This document shows, piece after piece, positions 53,803-64,000 of a stretch of DNA of 64,000 bases. Each line of letters begins with the position of its first letter. The stretch's first letter is position 1. Source of the DNA: Bryopsis sp. KO-2023. Taxonomy: Eukaryota; Chlorophyta; Ulvophyceae; Bryopsidales; Bryopsidaceae. The notes below the pieces were generated by a model. It made no database searches. It was not told the origin of the DNA and was given only the letters and a program-made list of their open reading frames with translations. The translations under genes were made by a program, and so were the position numbers. The DNA lies in contig BSYQ01000008.1 of the NCBI GenBank assembly GCA_030272585.1, positions 6,014,001-6,078,000 on the forward strand, written 5' to 3'.

Positions 53803-55406
53803 GGGGGTTACCGGGGGAGCTTCAGAGGTTTTCCCGGACTATTCCTCGCGGCTAACCCCCCCAAATCGACCCCAAGGAATTCAAAAATTTTATTTTTTTT
53901 TGATTTTAATGATCCATTTTTACGTAATCGCCAAAAATGGGCCTTTTTAGGGGTTTTCTTGGAATTGACGAAATTTAGAGGTTATCCGCAATTAGGTAAT
54001 TACATATTCGAAATCTTTGTCTTATTTGGGACATATTGTGAAATTTTCAGATCATTTCAATGATTTAAATTGGAGTTATGAGGCTCCAAAGATGGTCCAT
54101 TTAGGCTTTTTTTAGCTATTTTTGGCACAGATCGACCATACCTCTTACACTATTGACTTTTTTCAAATTTCGTTTTCAGATTTTGGATTTTTAGAGAAAA
54201 GTAGTTTTTGACTTTTTCGAAAATCATTACGTAATTTTCAAATTCCCAGTTTCAGATTGCCTCTAACTCCTTAATGAGACCTCCTATTGAAATTCCGTCA
54301 AAGCGAAAATGAATTATGGAAGAAAGTAACTTTTCGAATTTTCGGATTACATAAGCATTAGTTATGACGACTTTGACGTTTATGACTAAGGACGACTTTT
54401 GAGCGAAATGCAACATTATATTCAAAAGTTCAGAAATTTTACGTAGATTTTGAAATTTTATGTTTCGTCCGAAAATTCGTAAGAGGCAAGTAGGTAGGAG
54501 CGAAAGAAGCCTGAAAGAAGTACGGAAGCACACAAGGAAGGATTCGAACCCGTGACACTATCGAAGTATAAAAAAAATAAATAAGCCAAAAGTTTCGCCC
54601 CAGGCGGGAATTGAACCCACGATGCCGCTATGGCTAATGAGACAAGCACACATCTCGAATACCCACCGGGACATCCTACCACCATGTAGCTAGGGCCCCG
54701 GAATTTTCGGTCGCTACCGGGGTTTTATACTTGAAAGGAGCGATTTTGATGGAAGTATGTCAATTGATTTCGGTTTGGATTCGATACTTCGACCATTATG
54801 ACCGAAGACTTTCATCGAATCTATCCCTTATCATCAGTACGTTAAGATACGAGAAAGTGATTATGATCGATCTTTTGAAGTACGAGTGTTCTTGATTACG
54901 ATCGAAGTACTTAAATAGGAAACGTTTATCTAGTAGCGTTTCAGTTAGGATGGTTGGAATGGATAAGGTGGTTTATGTTATGTTATGTTAGTGTCTTTGT
55001 AGTCGTAGGTTCGAGTCTAGGCTGGGTTACACTTGTGCTTTGAAGTATGGTCCAGGTCGATAACGAAAGTGATCGAACCAGGATTTGATCCCAAGACCTT
55101 GGGGTTCAGAGATGAAAGCTTTGGTACTTTTGGTAGTAGGATGTTGTTAATCGCTTCGTAAGATATTTGTGGATCGAGACGTATTATCTAGATGACTGAC
55201 TTTGTAAAACCGCTGATTCTCTACAATCGCCTTCTACGCTTGATATCTCGAAAATGAGAAGGAATTTCAAAATTCTGATTAAAGCCAAACGCAATCTTTT
55301 TCCAAGACCTATCTTTTGATACCCATATTGTGTTTTTGGTTAAAAATCAGGTTTTGACGTCCTTAGTGATCAATCTGACGACTTTAGTAGTTTAGTAGTT
55401 TAGTAG
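53803..55406. repeat. subtelomeric unit 2 (full)
   Basis: Same sequence as unit 1 as far as I can read, including the tRNA-like words. Confidence 0.93.
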
Positions 55407-55587
55407 TTTAGGGTTTAGGGTTTAGGGTTTAGGGTTTAGGGTTTAGGGTTTAGGGTTTAGGGGTTTAGGGTTTTAGGGTTTAGGGTTTAGGGTTTAGGGT
55501 TTAGGGTTTAGGGTTTAGGGTTTAGGGTTTAGGGTTTAGGGTTTAGGGTTTAGGGTTTAGGGTTTAGGGTTTAGGGTTTAGGGTTTA
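55407..55587 (+). repeat. telomeric array without fragment
   Basis: A continuous TTTAGGG array of about 180 bp, with one TTTAGGGG variant and one TTTTAGGG, and no embedded unit fragment. Confidence 0.93.
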
Positions 55588-57191
55588 GGGGGTTACCGGG
55601 GGAGCTTCAGAGGTTTTCCCGGACTATTCCTCGCGGCTAACCCCCCCAAATCGACCCCAAGGAATTCAAAAATTTTATTTTTTTTTGATTTTAATGATCC
55701 ATTTTTACGTAATCGCCAAAAATGGGCCTTTTTAGGGGTTTTCTTGGAATTGACGAAATTTAGAGGTTATCCGCAATTAGGTAATTACATATTCGAAATC
55801 TTTGTCTTATTTGGGACATATTGTGAAATTTTCAGATCATTTCAATGATTTAAATTGGAGTTATGAGGCTCCAAAGATGGTCCATTTAGGCTTTTTTTAG
55901 CTATTTTTGGCACAGATCGACCATACCTCTTACACTATTGACTTTTTTCAAATTTCGTTTTCAGATTTTGGATTTTTAGAGAAAAGTAGTTTTTGACTTT
56001 TTCGAAAATCATTACGTAATTTTCAAATTCCCAGTTTCAGATTGCCTCTAACTCCTTAATGAGACCTCCTATTGAAATTCCGTCAAAGCGAAAATGAATT
56101 ATGGAAGAAAGTAACTTTTCGAATTTTCGGATTACATAAGCATTAGTTATGACGACTTTGACGTTTATGACTAAGGACGACTTTTGAGCGAAATGCAACA
56201 TTATATTCAAAAGTTCAGAAATTTTACGTAGATTTTGAAATTTTATGTTTCGTCCGAAAATTCGTAAGAGGCAAGTAGGTAGGAGCGAAAGAAGCCTGAA
56301 AGAAGTACGGAAGCACACAAGGAAGGATTCGAACCCGTGACACTATCGAAGTATAAAAAAAATAAATAAGCCAAAAGTTTCGCCCCAGGCGGGAATTGAA
56401 CCCACGATGCCGCTATGGCTAATGAGACAAGCACACATCTCGAATACCCACCGGGACATCCTACCACCATGTAGCTAGGGCCCCGGAATTTTCGGTCGCT
56501 ACCGGGGTTTTATACTTGAAAGGAGCGATTTTGATGGAAGTATGTCAATTGATTTCGGTTTGGATTCGATACTTCGACCATTATGACCGAAGACTTTCAT
56601 CGAATCTATCCCTTATCATCAGTACGTTAAGATACGAGAAAGTGATTATGATCGATCTTTTGAAGTACGAGTGTTCTTGATTACGATCGAAGTACTTAAA
56701 TAGGAAACGTTTATCTAGTAGCGTTTCAGTTAGGATGGTTGGAATGGATAAGGTGGTTTATGTTATGTTATGTTAGTGTCTTTGTAGTCGTAGGTTCGAG
56801 TCTAGGCTGGGTTACACTTGTGCTTTGAAGTATGGTCCAGGTCGATAACGAAAGTGATCGAACCAGGATTTGATCCCAAGACCTTGGGGTTCAGAGATGA
56901 AAGCTTTGGTACTTTTGGTAGTAGGATGTTGTTAATCGCTTCGTAAGATATTTGTGGATCGAGACGTATTATCTAGATGACTGACTTTGTAAAACCGCTG
57001 ATTCTCTACAATCGCCTTCTACGCTTGATATCTCGAAAATGAGAAGGAATTTCAAAATTCTGATTAAAGCCAAACGCAATCTTTTTCCAAGACCTATCTT
57101 TTGATACCCATATTGTGTTTTTGGTTAAAAATCAGGTTTTGACGTCCTTAGTGATCAATCTGACGACTTTAGTAGTTTAGTAGTTTAGTAG
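55588..57191. repeat. subtelomeric unit 3 (full)
   Basis: A full unit matching units 1 and 2 by eye. Confidence 0.93.
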
Positions 57192-57587
57192 TTTAGGGTT
57201 TAGGGTTTAGGGTTTAGGGTTTAGGGTTTAGGGTTTAGGGTTTAGGGTTTTAGGGTTTTAGGGTTTAGGGTTTAGGGTTTAGGGTTTAGGGTTTAGGGTT
57301 TAGGGTTTAGGGTTTAGGGTTTAGGGTTTAGGGTTTAGGGTTTAGGGTTTAGGGGGTTACCGGGGGAGCTTCAGAGGTTTAGGGTTTAGGGTTTAGGGTT
57401 TAGGGTTTAGGGTTTTAGGGTTTAGGGTTTAGGGTTTAGGGTTTAGGGTTTAGGGTTTAGGGTTTAGGGTTTAGGGTTTAGGGTTTAGGGTTTAGGGTTT
57501 AGGGTTTAGGGTTTAGGGTTTAGGGTTTAGGGTTTAGGGTTTAGGGTTTAGGGTTTAGGGTTTAGGGTTTAGGGTTTAGGGTTTAGG
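57192..57587 (+). repeat. telomeric array with 25-bp unit fragment inside
   Basis: A TTTAGGG array with the same 25-bp start-of-unit fragment at about 57354-57378, as after unit 1. Confidence 0.93.
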
Positions 57588-59189
57588 GGGTTACCGGGGG
57601 AGCTTCAGAGGTTTTCCCGGACTATTCCTCGCGGCTAACCCCCCCAAATCGACCCCAAGGAATTCAAAAATTTTATTTTTTTTTGATTTTAATGATCCAT
57701 TTTTACGTAATCGCCAAAAATGGGCCTTTTTAGGGGTTTTCTTGGAATTGACGAAATTTAGAGGTTATCCGCAATTAGGTAATTACATATTCGAAATCTT
57801 TGTCTTATTTGGGACATATTGTGAAATTTTCAGATCATTTCAATGATTTAAATTGGAGTTATGAGGCTCCAAAGATGGTCCATTTAGGCTTTTTTTAGCT
57901 ATTTTTGGCACAGATCGACCATACCTCTTACACTATTGACTTTTTTCAAATTTCGTTTTCAGATTTTGGATTTTTAGAGAAAAGTAGTTTTTGACTTTTT
58001 CGAAAATCATTACGTAATTTTCAAATTCCCAGTTTCAGATTGCCTCTAACTCCTTAATGAGACCTCCTATTGAAATTCCGTCAAAGCGAAAATGAATTAT
58101 GGAAGAAAGTAACTTTTCGAATTTTCGGATTACATAAGCATTAGTTATGACGACTTTGACGTTTATGACTAAGGACGACTTTTGAGCGAAATGCAACATT
58201 ATATTCAAAAGTTCAGAAATTTTACGTAGATTTTGAAATTTTATGTTTCGTCCGAAAATTCGTAAGAGGCAAGTAGGTAGGAGCGAAAGAAGCCTGAAAG
58301 AAGTACGGAAGCACACAAGGAAGGATTCGAACCCGTGACACTATCGAAGTATAAAAAAAATAAATAAGCCAAAAGTTTCGCCCCAGGCGGGAATTGAACC
58401 CACGATGCCGCTATGGCTAATGAGACAAGCACACATCTCGAATACCCACCGGGACATCCTACCACCATGTAGCTAGGGCCCCGGAATTTTCGGTCGCTAC
58501 CGGGGTTTTATACTTGAAAGGAGCGATTTTGATGGAAGTATGTCAATTGATTTCGGTTTGGATTCGATACTTCGACCATTATGACCGAAGACTTTCATCG
58601 AATCTATCCCTTATCATCAGTACGTTAAGATACGAGAAAGTGATTATGATCGATCTTTTGAAGTACGAGTGTTCTTGATTACGATCGAAGTACTTAAATA
58701 GGAAACGTTTATCTAGTAGCGTTTCAGTTAGGATGGTTGGAATGGATAAGGTGGTTTATGTTATGTTATGTTAGTGTCTTTGTAGTCGTAGGTTCGAGTC
58801 TAGGCTGGGTTACACTTGTGCTTTGAAGTATGGTCCAGGTCGATAACGAAAGTGATCGAACCAGGATTTGATCCCAAGACCTTGGGGTTCAGAGATGAAA
58901 GCTTTGGTACTTTTGGTAGTAGGATGTTGTTAATCGCTTCGTAAGATATTTGTGGATCGAGACGTATTATCTAGATGACTGACTTTGTAAAACCGCTGAT
59001 TCTCTACAATCGCCTTCTACGCTTGATATCTCGAAAATGAGAAGGAATTTCAAAATTCTGATTAAAGCCAAACGCAATCTTTTTCCAAGACCTATCTTTT
59101 GATACCCATATTGTGTTTTTGGTTAAAAATCAGGTTTTGACGTCCTTAGTGATCAATCTGACGACTTTAGTAGTTTAGTAGTTTAGTAG
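57588..59189. repeat. subtelomeric unit 4 (full)
   Basis: A full unit matching its neighbours by eye. Confidence 0.93.
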
Positions 59190-59418
59190 TTTAGGGTTTA
59201 GGGTTTAGGGTTTAGGGTTTAGGGTTTAGGGTTTAGGGTTTTAGGGTTTTAGGGTTTAGGGTTTAGGGTTTAGGGTTTAGGGTTTAGGGTTTAGGGTTTA
59301 GGGTTTAGGGTTTAGGGTTTAGGGTTTAGGGTTTAGGGTTTAGGGTTTAGGGTTTAGGGTTTAGGGTTTAGGGTTTAGGGTTTAGGGTTTAGGGTTTAGG
59401 GTTTAGGGTTTAGGGTTT
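59190..59418 (+). repeat. telomeric array, about 229 bp
   Basis: A TTTAGGG array without an embedded fragment. It ends at gggtttg and passes into the GC-rich segment. Confidence 0.93.
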
Positions 59419-60719
59419 GCGTGCTCTAGCGCTCCTGGATCCTGAAAGACCGTGGAGCCCGAGGTGGCGAAGGGCCTCGTGTCGGTGCCTGACTCCTTTG
59501 GTGCCCGGTTCGAGCCTCGCCCGGGAGTGGGGTTCTGGAAGTTCTGTGGGGTTCTGGAAGTTCTGTTAGGAAACGTAAGCGTTTCGGCTTGGGTAGGCTA
59601 GGGAAGGTACGAGAGTGACGAAACGTGAGCGTTTCCGAGTTAGGTAGGTTAGGGAAGTCGCGAGGGTAACGATGGGTTAGGGAGTGAGAAGGTGCACGCG
59701 CACGCCTCGGGATTCGAGCACGCTACGCGTCGAGTATCCACCACACGCATCATCCCTCATAGAGAGGGGAACGTCTTACGTCCCTCTCCGGAGGGGGACG
59801 AGTATAGGTGCCGTCCCATCGTGCACCTATACCTGTTGTCACCTCCCTCGCGAGCGACCAACCCGGGTTCGATTCTTTGCACCCATCCCTCCCTCCCGGT
59901 CGCCGCGGGGGACCTCGGAAACAACTTTTCACGGGTGTCGGCGGCCGTCGGTTGACGTGGTGCGCTCCCCTCGCGTGCGACCCGCCCGGGTTCGAATCCT
60001 GGCAAGCCCCCCCTCTTCGGGGCTTTCGTTGGGTGGCGATTGGGGGGGATCTGCGCGATTAAAAATGTATTTTAAGGTGATGAGCGCATTATAAAATTTA
60101 TTTAGAGGGGGATCTGCGCGATTAAAAGCCGTCTATAAAGGTGGCCGCGGAAAAAATTTTATATGTAGAGGTGCGGGGGCGCGAAGCCGCGCCGCCGTGG
60201 CGGCAAAATTCTGCGATTTCCCCGTGCACGGCCTAAATACGCCCGTTTTCGCCCGTTTTCTCGCCCGCCACACTCTATTTAAGCCGGGGCACGGCCAAGG
60301 CGCCCCCTCATCGGGCGCCGGTGCGTCCGAGGGCACTGCGGGTGGGCGCAGGTTCGAGTCCGACTCTCGAGGGGGAAAGACTTTTCCGAGACTCCACACG
60401 CTTCCGCGTTGGACCGTTCTCGTCGTGAGCTTCGAGAATTGATTGCGTCCGCTCGTGGGTGTGCGGGGAGCGTACACGTGGAGCAACGCAAAGCTGCGAA
60501 AAGCACGCGAAAGGAATCGAACCCGCGACCCAACCGTCTTTTGTCGAGGGCTCTGCGGCTTCGAAGCCCTTCGAACGCCTTCGACTTGCTCCGAGAAGGG
60601 GAAGGCCACGTGGGCGGCCTCGGGTAGAGGAAGGCATGGGTTCCTGGGCCGGGAGGGGCGTCGTGTCGGCGCCCGACTCCTTCGGTGCCCGGTTCGAGCC
60701 TCGCCTGCGAGTGGGATCC
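59419..60719. repeat. GC-rich subtelomeric segment with many tRNA-like words
   Basis: Composition changes abruptly to GC-rich. T-arm/B-box-like words occur near 59508, 59868, 59992, 60352 and 60695 on the plus strand and near 60515 on the minus strand. A block around the word cccggttcgagcctcgcc is duplicated at 59485-59530 and 60660-60720. Several long frames overlap on both strands, as GC-rich repeats produce by chance. I support no gene. Confidence 0.7.
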
Positions 60720-61207
60720 CGGAAGTTCTGTCAAGGAACGTAAGCGTTTCGGAGTTAGGTAGGCTAGGGAAGGCACGAGTGCGACGGAACGTGAGCGTTT
60801 CGGCTGGGGTAGGTTAGGGAAGGTGCGAGAGCGACGAAACTTCGGCGTTTCGGCTTGGGTAGGTTAGGGAAGGCACGAGTGCGACGGAACGTGAGCGTTT
60901 CGGCTTGGGTAGGTTAGGGAAGGTGCGAGAGCGACGAAACTTCGGCGTTACGGCTTGGGTAGGTTAGGGAAGGTACGAGAGCGACGAAACTTCGGCGTTA
61001 CGGCTTGGGTAGGTTAGGGAAGGTACGAGTGCGACGGAACGTGAGCGTTTCGGCTTGGGTAGGTTAGGGAAGGTACGAGTGCGACGAAACTTCGGCGTTT
61101 CGGCTTGGGTAGGTTAGGGAAGGTACGAGTGCAACGGAACGTGAGCGTTTCGGCTTGGGTAGGTTAGGGAAGGTTCGAGTGCGACGAACCTTCGGCGTTT
61201 CGGCTTG
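60720..61207. repeat. 50-bp tandem repeat array
   Basis: About ten copies occur, with an exact 50-bp period in the last part (the word cggcttgggt starts at 60851, 60901, 60951, 61001, 61051, 61101, 61151 and 61201). Copies alternate between ggaacgtgagcgtttcgg and gaaacttcggcgtttcgg versions. Each contains gggtaggttaggg, a telomere-like word. The last copy breaks off at cttgggt and continues straight into TTTAGGG. Confidence 0.92.
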
Positions 61208-61385
61208 GGTTTAGGGTTTAGGGTTTAGGGTTTAGGGTTTAGGGTTTAGGGTTTGGGGGTTTGGGGGTTTAGGGTTTAGGGTTTAGGGGTTGGGGGTTTG
61301 GGGGTTTAGGGTTTAGGGTTTAGGGTTTAGGGTTTAGGGTTTAGGGTTTAGGGTTTAGGGTTTAGGGTTTAGGGTTTAGGGTTTA
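61208..61385 (+). repeat. telomeric array with TTTGGGGG variants
   Basis: A TTTAGGG array including a few tttggggg and ttgggggt variants near 61250-61300. Confidence 0.92.
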
Positions 61386-62989
61386 GGGGGTTACCGGGGG
61401 AGCTTCAGAGGTTTTCCCGGACTATTCCTCGCGGCTAACCCCCCCAAATCGACCCCAAGGAATTCAAAAATTTTATTTTTTTTTGATTTTAATGATCCAT
61501 TTTTACGTAATCGCCAAAAATGGGCCTTTTTAGGGGTTTTCTTGGAATTGACGAAATTTAGAGGTTATCCGCAATTAGGTAATTACATATTCGAAATCTT
61601 TGTCTTATTTGGGACATATTGTGAAATTTTCAGATCATTTCAATGATTTAAATTGGAGTTATGAGGCTCCAAAGATGGTCCATTTAGGCTTTTTTTAGCT
61701 ATTTTTGGCACAGATCGACCATACCTCTTACACTATTGACTTTTTTCAAATTTCGTTTTCAGATTTTGGATTTTTAGAGAAAAGTAGTTTTTGACTTTTT
61801 CGAAAATCATTACGTAATTTTCAAATTCCCAGTTTCAGATTGCCTCTAACTCCTTAATGAGACCTCCTATTGAAATTCCGTCAAAGCGAAAATGAATTAT
61901 GGAAGAAAGTAACTTTTCGAATTTTCGGATTACATAAGCATTAGTTATGACGACTTTGACGTTTATGACTAAGGACGACTTTTGAGCGAAATGCAACATT
62001 ATATTCAAAAGTTCAGAAATTTTACGTAGATTTTGAAATTTTATGTTTCGTCCGAAAATTCGTAAGAGGCAAGTAGGTAGGAGCGAAAGAAGCCTGAAAG
62101 AAGTACGGAAGCACACAAGGAAGGATTCGAACCCGTGACACTATCGAAGTATAAAAAAAATAAATAAGCCAAAAGTTTCGCCCCAGGCGGGAATTGAACC
62201 CACGATGCCGCTATGGCTAATGAGACAAGCACACATCTCGAATACCCACCGGGACATCCTACCACCATGTAGCTAGGGCCCCGGAATTTTCGGTCGCTAC
62301 CGGGGTTTTATACTTGAAAGGAGCGATTTTGATGGAAGTATGTCAATTGATTTCGGTTTGGATTCGATACTTCGACCATTATGACCGAAGACTTTCATCG
62401 AATCTATCCCTTATCATCAGTACGTTAAGATACGAGAAAGTGATTATGATCGATCTTTTGAAGTACGAGTGTTCTTGATTACGATCGAAGTACTTAAATA
62501 GGAAACGTTTATCTAGTAGCGTTTCAGTTAGGATGGTTGGAATGGATAAGGTGGTTTATGTTATGTTATGTTAGTGTCTTTGTAGTCGTAGGTTCGAGTC
62601 TAGGCTGGGTTACACTTGTGCTTTGAAGTATGGTCCAGGTCGATAACGAAAGTGATCGAACCAGGATTTGATCCCAAGACCTTGGGGTTCAGAGATGAAA
62701 GCTTTGGTACTTTTGGTAGTAGGATGTTGTTAATCGCTTCGTAAGATATTTGTGGATCGAGACGTATTATCTAGATGACTGACTTTGTAAAACCGCTGAT
62801 TCTCTACAATCGCCTTCTACGCTTGATATCTCGAAAATGAGAAGGAATTTCAAAATTCTGATTAAAGCCAAACGCAATCTTTTTCCAAGACCTATCTTTT
62901 GATACCCATATTGTGTTTTTGGTTAAAAATCAGGTTTTGACGTCCTTAGTGATCAATCTGACGACTTTAGTAGTTTAGTAGTTTAGTAG
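61386..62989. repeat. subtelomeric unit 5 (full)
   Basis: A full unit matching units 1-4 by eye. Confidence 0.93.
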
Positions 62990-63390
62990 TTTAGGGTTTA
63001 GGGTTTAGGGTTTAGGGTTTAGGGTTTAGGGTTTAGGGTTTAGGGTTTTAGGGTTTTAGGGTTTAGGGTTTAGGGTTTAGGGTTTAGGGTTTAGGGTTTA
63101 GGGTTTAGGGTTTAGGGTTTAGGGTTTAGGGTTTAGGGTTTAGGGTTTAGGGTTTAGGGTTTAGGGGGTTACCGGGGGAGCTTCAGAGGTTTAGGGTTTA
63201 GGGTTTAGGGTTTAGGGTTTAGGGTTTTAGGGTTTAGGGTTTAGGGTTTAGGGTTTAGGGTTTAGGGTTTAGGGTTTAGGGTTTAGGGTTTAGGGTTTAG
63301 GGTTTAGGGTTTAGGGTTTAGGGTTTAGGGTTTAGGGTTTAGGGTTTAGGGTTTAGGGTTTAGGGTTTAGGGTTTAGGGTTTAGGGTTTA
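62990..63390 (+). repeat. telomeric array with 25-bp unit fragment inside
   Basis: The same arrangement as after units 1 and 3: array, 25-bp start-of-unit fragment at about 63165-63190, array. Confidence 0.93.
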
Positions 63391-64000
63391 GGGGGTTACC
63401 GGGGGAGCTTCAGAGGTTTTCCCGGACTATTCCTCGCGGCTAACCCCCCCAAATCGACCCCAAGGAATTCAAAAATTTTATTTTTTTTTGATTTTAATGA
63501 TCCATTTTTACGTAATCGCCAAAAATGGGCCTTTTTAGGGGTTTTCTTGGAATTGACGAAATTTAGAGGTTATCCGCAATTAGGTAATTACATATTCGAA
63601 ATCTTTGTCTTATTTGGGACATATTGTGAAATTTTCAGATCATTTCAATGATTTAAATTGGAGTTATGAGGCTCCAAAGATGGTCCATTTAGGCTTTTTT
63701 TAGCTATTTTTGGCACAGATCGACCATACCTCTTACACTATTGACTTTTTTCAAATTTCGTTTTCAGATTTTGGATTTTTAGAGAAAAGTAGTTTTTGAC
63801 TTTTTCGAAAATCATTACGTAATTTTCAAATTCCCAGTTTCAGATTGCCTCTAACTCCTTAATGAGACCTCCTATTGAAATTCCGTCAAAGCGAAAATGA
63901 ATTATGGAAGAAAGTAACTTTTCGAATTTTCGGATTACATAAGCATTAGTTATGACGACTTTGACGTTTATGACTAAGGACGACTTTTGAGCGAAATGCA
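63391..64000. repeat. subtelomeric unit 6, cut by the window end
   Basis: The first 610 bases of another unit, identical by eye to the same part of units 1-5. It continues beyond the window. Confidence 0.92.

Noticed and set aside
60133-60817. Several overlapping frames of 100-165 codons in the GC-rich segment
   Set aside because: Frames are open on both strands at once, as GC-rich repeats produce, and none shows a domain.
60851-61207. CRISPR-like regularly spaced repeat
   Set aside because: The 50-bp copies are contiguous without unique spacers, in a eukaryotic subtelomere. It is a simple tandem repeat.
46507-63390. A true chromosome terminus inside the window
   Set aside because: All telomeric arrays are followed by more non-telomeric sequence, so they are interstitial. 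The orientation only suggests that the end lies to the right.

Overview
This window is nuclear DNA from a photosynthetic eukaryote, most likely an alga. The genes have many GT-AG introns with T-rich interiors. One gene encodes a plastid DUF1517 protein with a transit-peptide-like leader. The telomere-type repeat on the right is the plant/algal form TTTAGGG. The genes are broadly conserved eukaryotic ones: ER translocon, UFMylation, sphingolipid kinase and endolysosomal trafficking. I cannot name the genus from sequence alone.

The left half (about 1-31.4 kb) is gene-dense euchromatin. In order it holds: a relic of a hAT-type transposase and two tRNA-like, SINE-like sequences (0.3-1.1 kb); a BTB/glycine-rich protein (+, 1.77-3.34 kb); a ten-exon sphingosine/diacylglycerol-kinase family gene (+, 4.1-8.0 kb); a fifteen-exon CLEC16A/FPL-domain gene (+, 8.6-15.4 kb); a nine-exon gene for an apparently N-myristoylated protein of unknown function (-, 17.35-20.38 kb); TRAP-beta/SSR2 (+, 21.0-23.0 kb); a DUF1517 plastid protein (+, 23.6-26.1 kb); a small conserved protein (-, 27.2-28.25 kb); and DDRGK1/UFBP1 (+, 28.5-31.3 kb). 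The exon models were built by hand from splice-site phase and family resemblance. Coordinates of internal exon edges may be off by a base or two.

The middle (32-46.4 kb) is repeat territory. A decayed 5'-nucleotidase fragment is followed by an intact Ty3/gypsy chromovirus (33,426-40,381, minus strand) with a 1745-codon uninterrupted polyprotein, two 240-bp LTRs that look identical, and a 5-bp target duplication. Next is a four-element nest. An outer hAT-like element (A, 40,751-46,394) is split by a non-coding LTR element (42,067-46,324). That LTR element holds two more hAT-like elements: B (43,017-44,321) in its interior and C (44,773-46,067) inside its right LTR. All four insertions keep perfect target-site duplications, so the order of events can be read directly. 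The three hAT-like elements share one architecture: short CAG-initial terminal repeats, family-specific reiterated subterminal motifs and a very large central palindrome.

The right part (46.5-64 kb) is subtelomere. TTTAGGG arrays all run in the same direction (G-rich strand toward the right end). They alternate with a roughly 1.6-kb repeat unit: one diverged copy, five near-identical full copies and one copy cut by the window edge. A poly(A)-tailed, minus-strand retroposon-like segment with a 675-codon ORF (48,291-51,800) sits between telomeric repeats. A GC-rich segment (59.4-61.2 kb) ends in 50-bp tandem repeats that run directly into telomere repeats. tRNA T-arm/B-box-like sequences recur through the whole repeat region.
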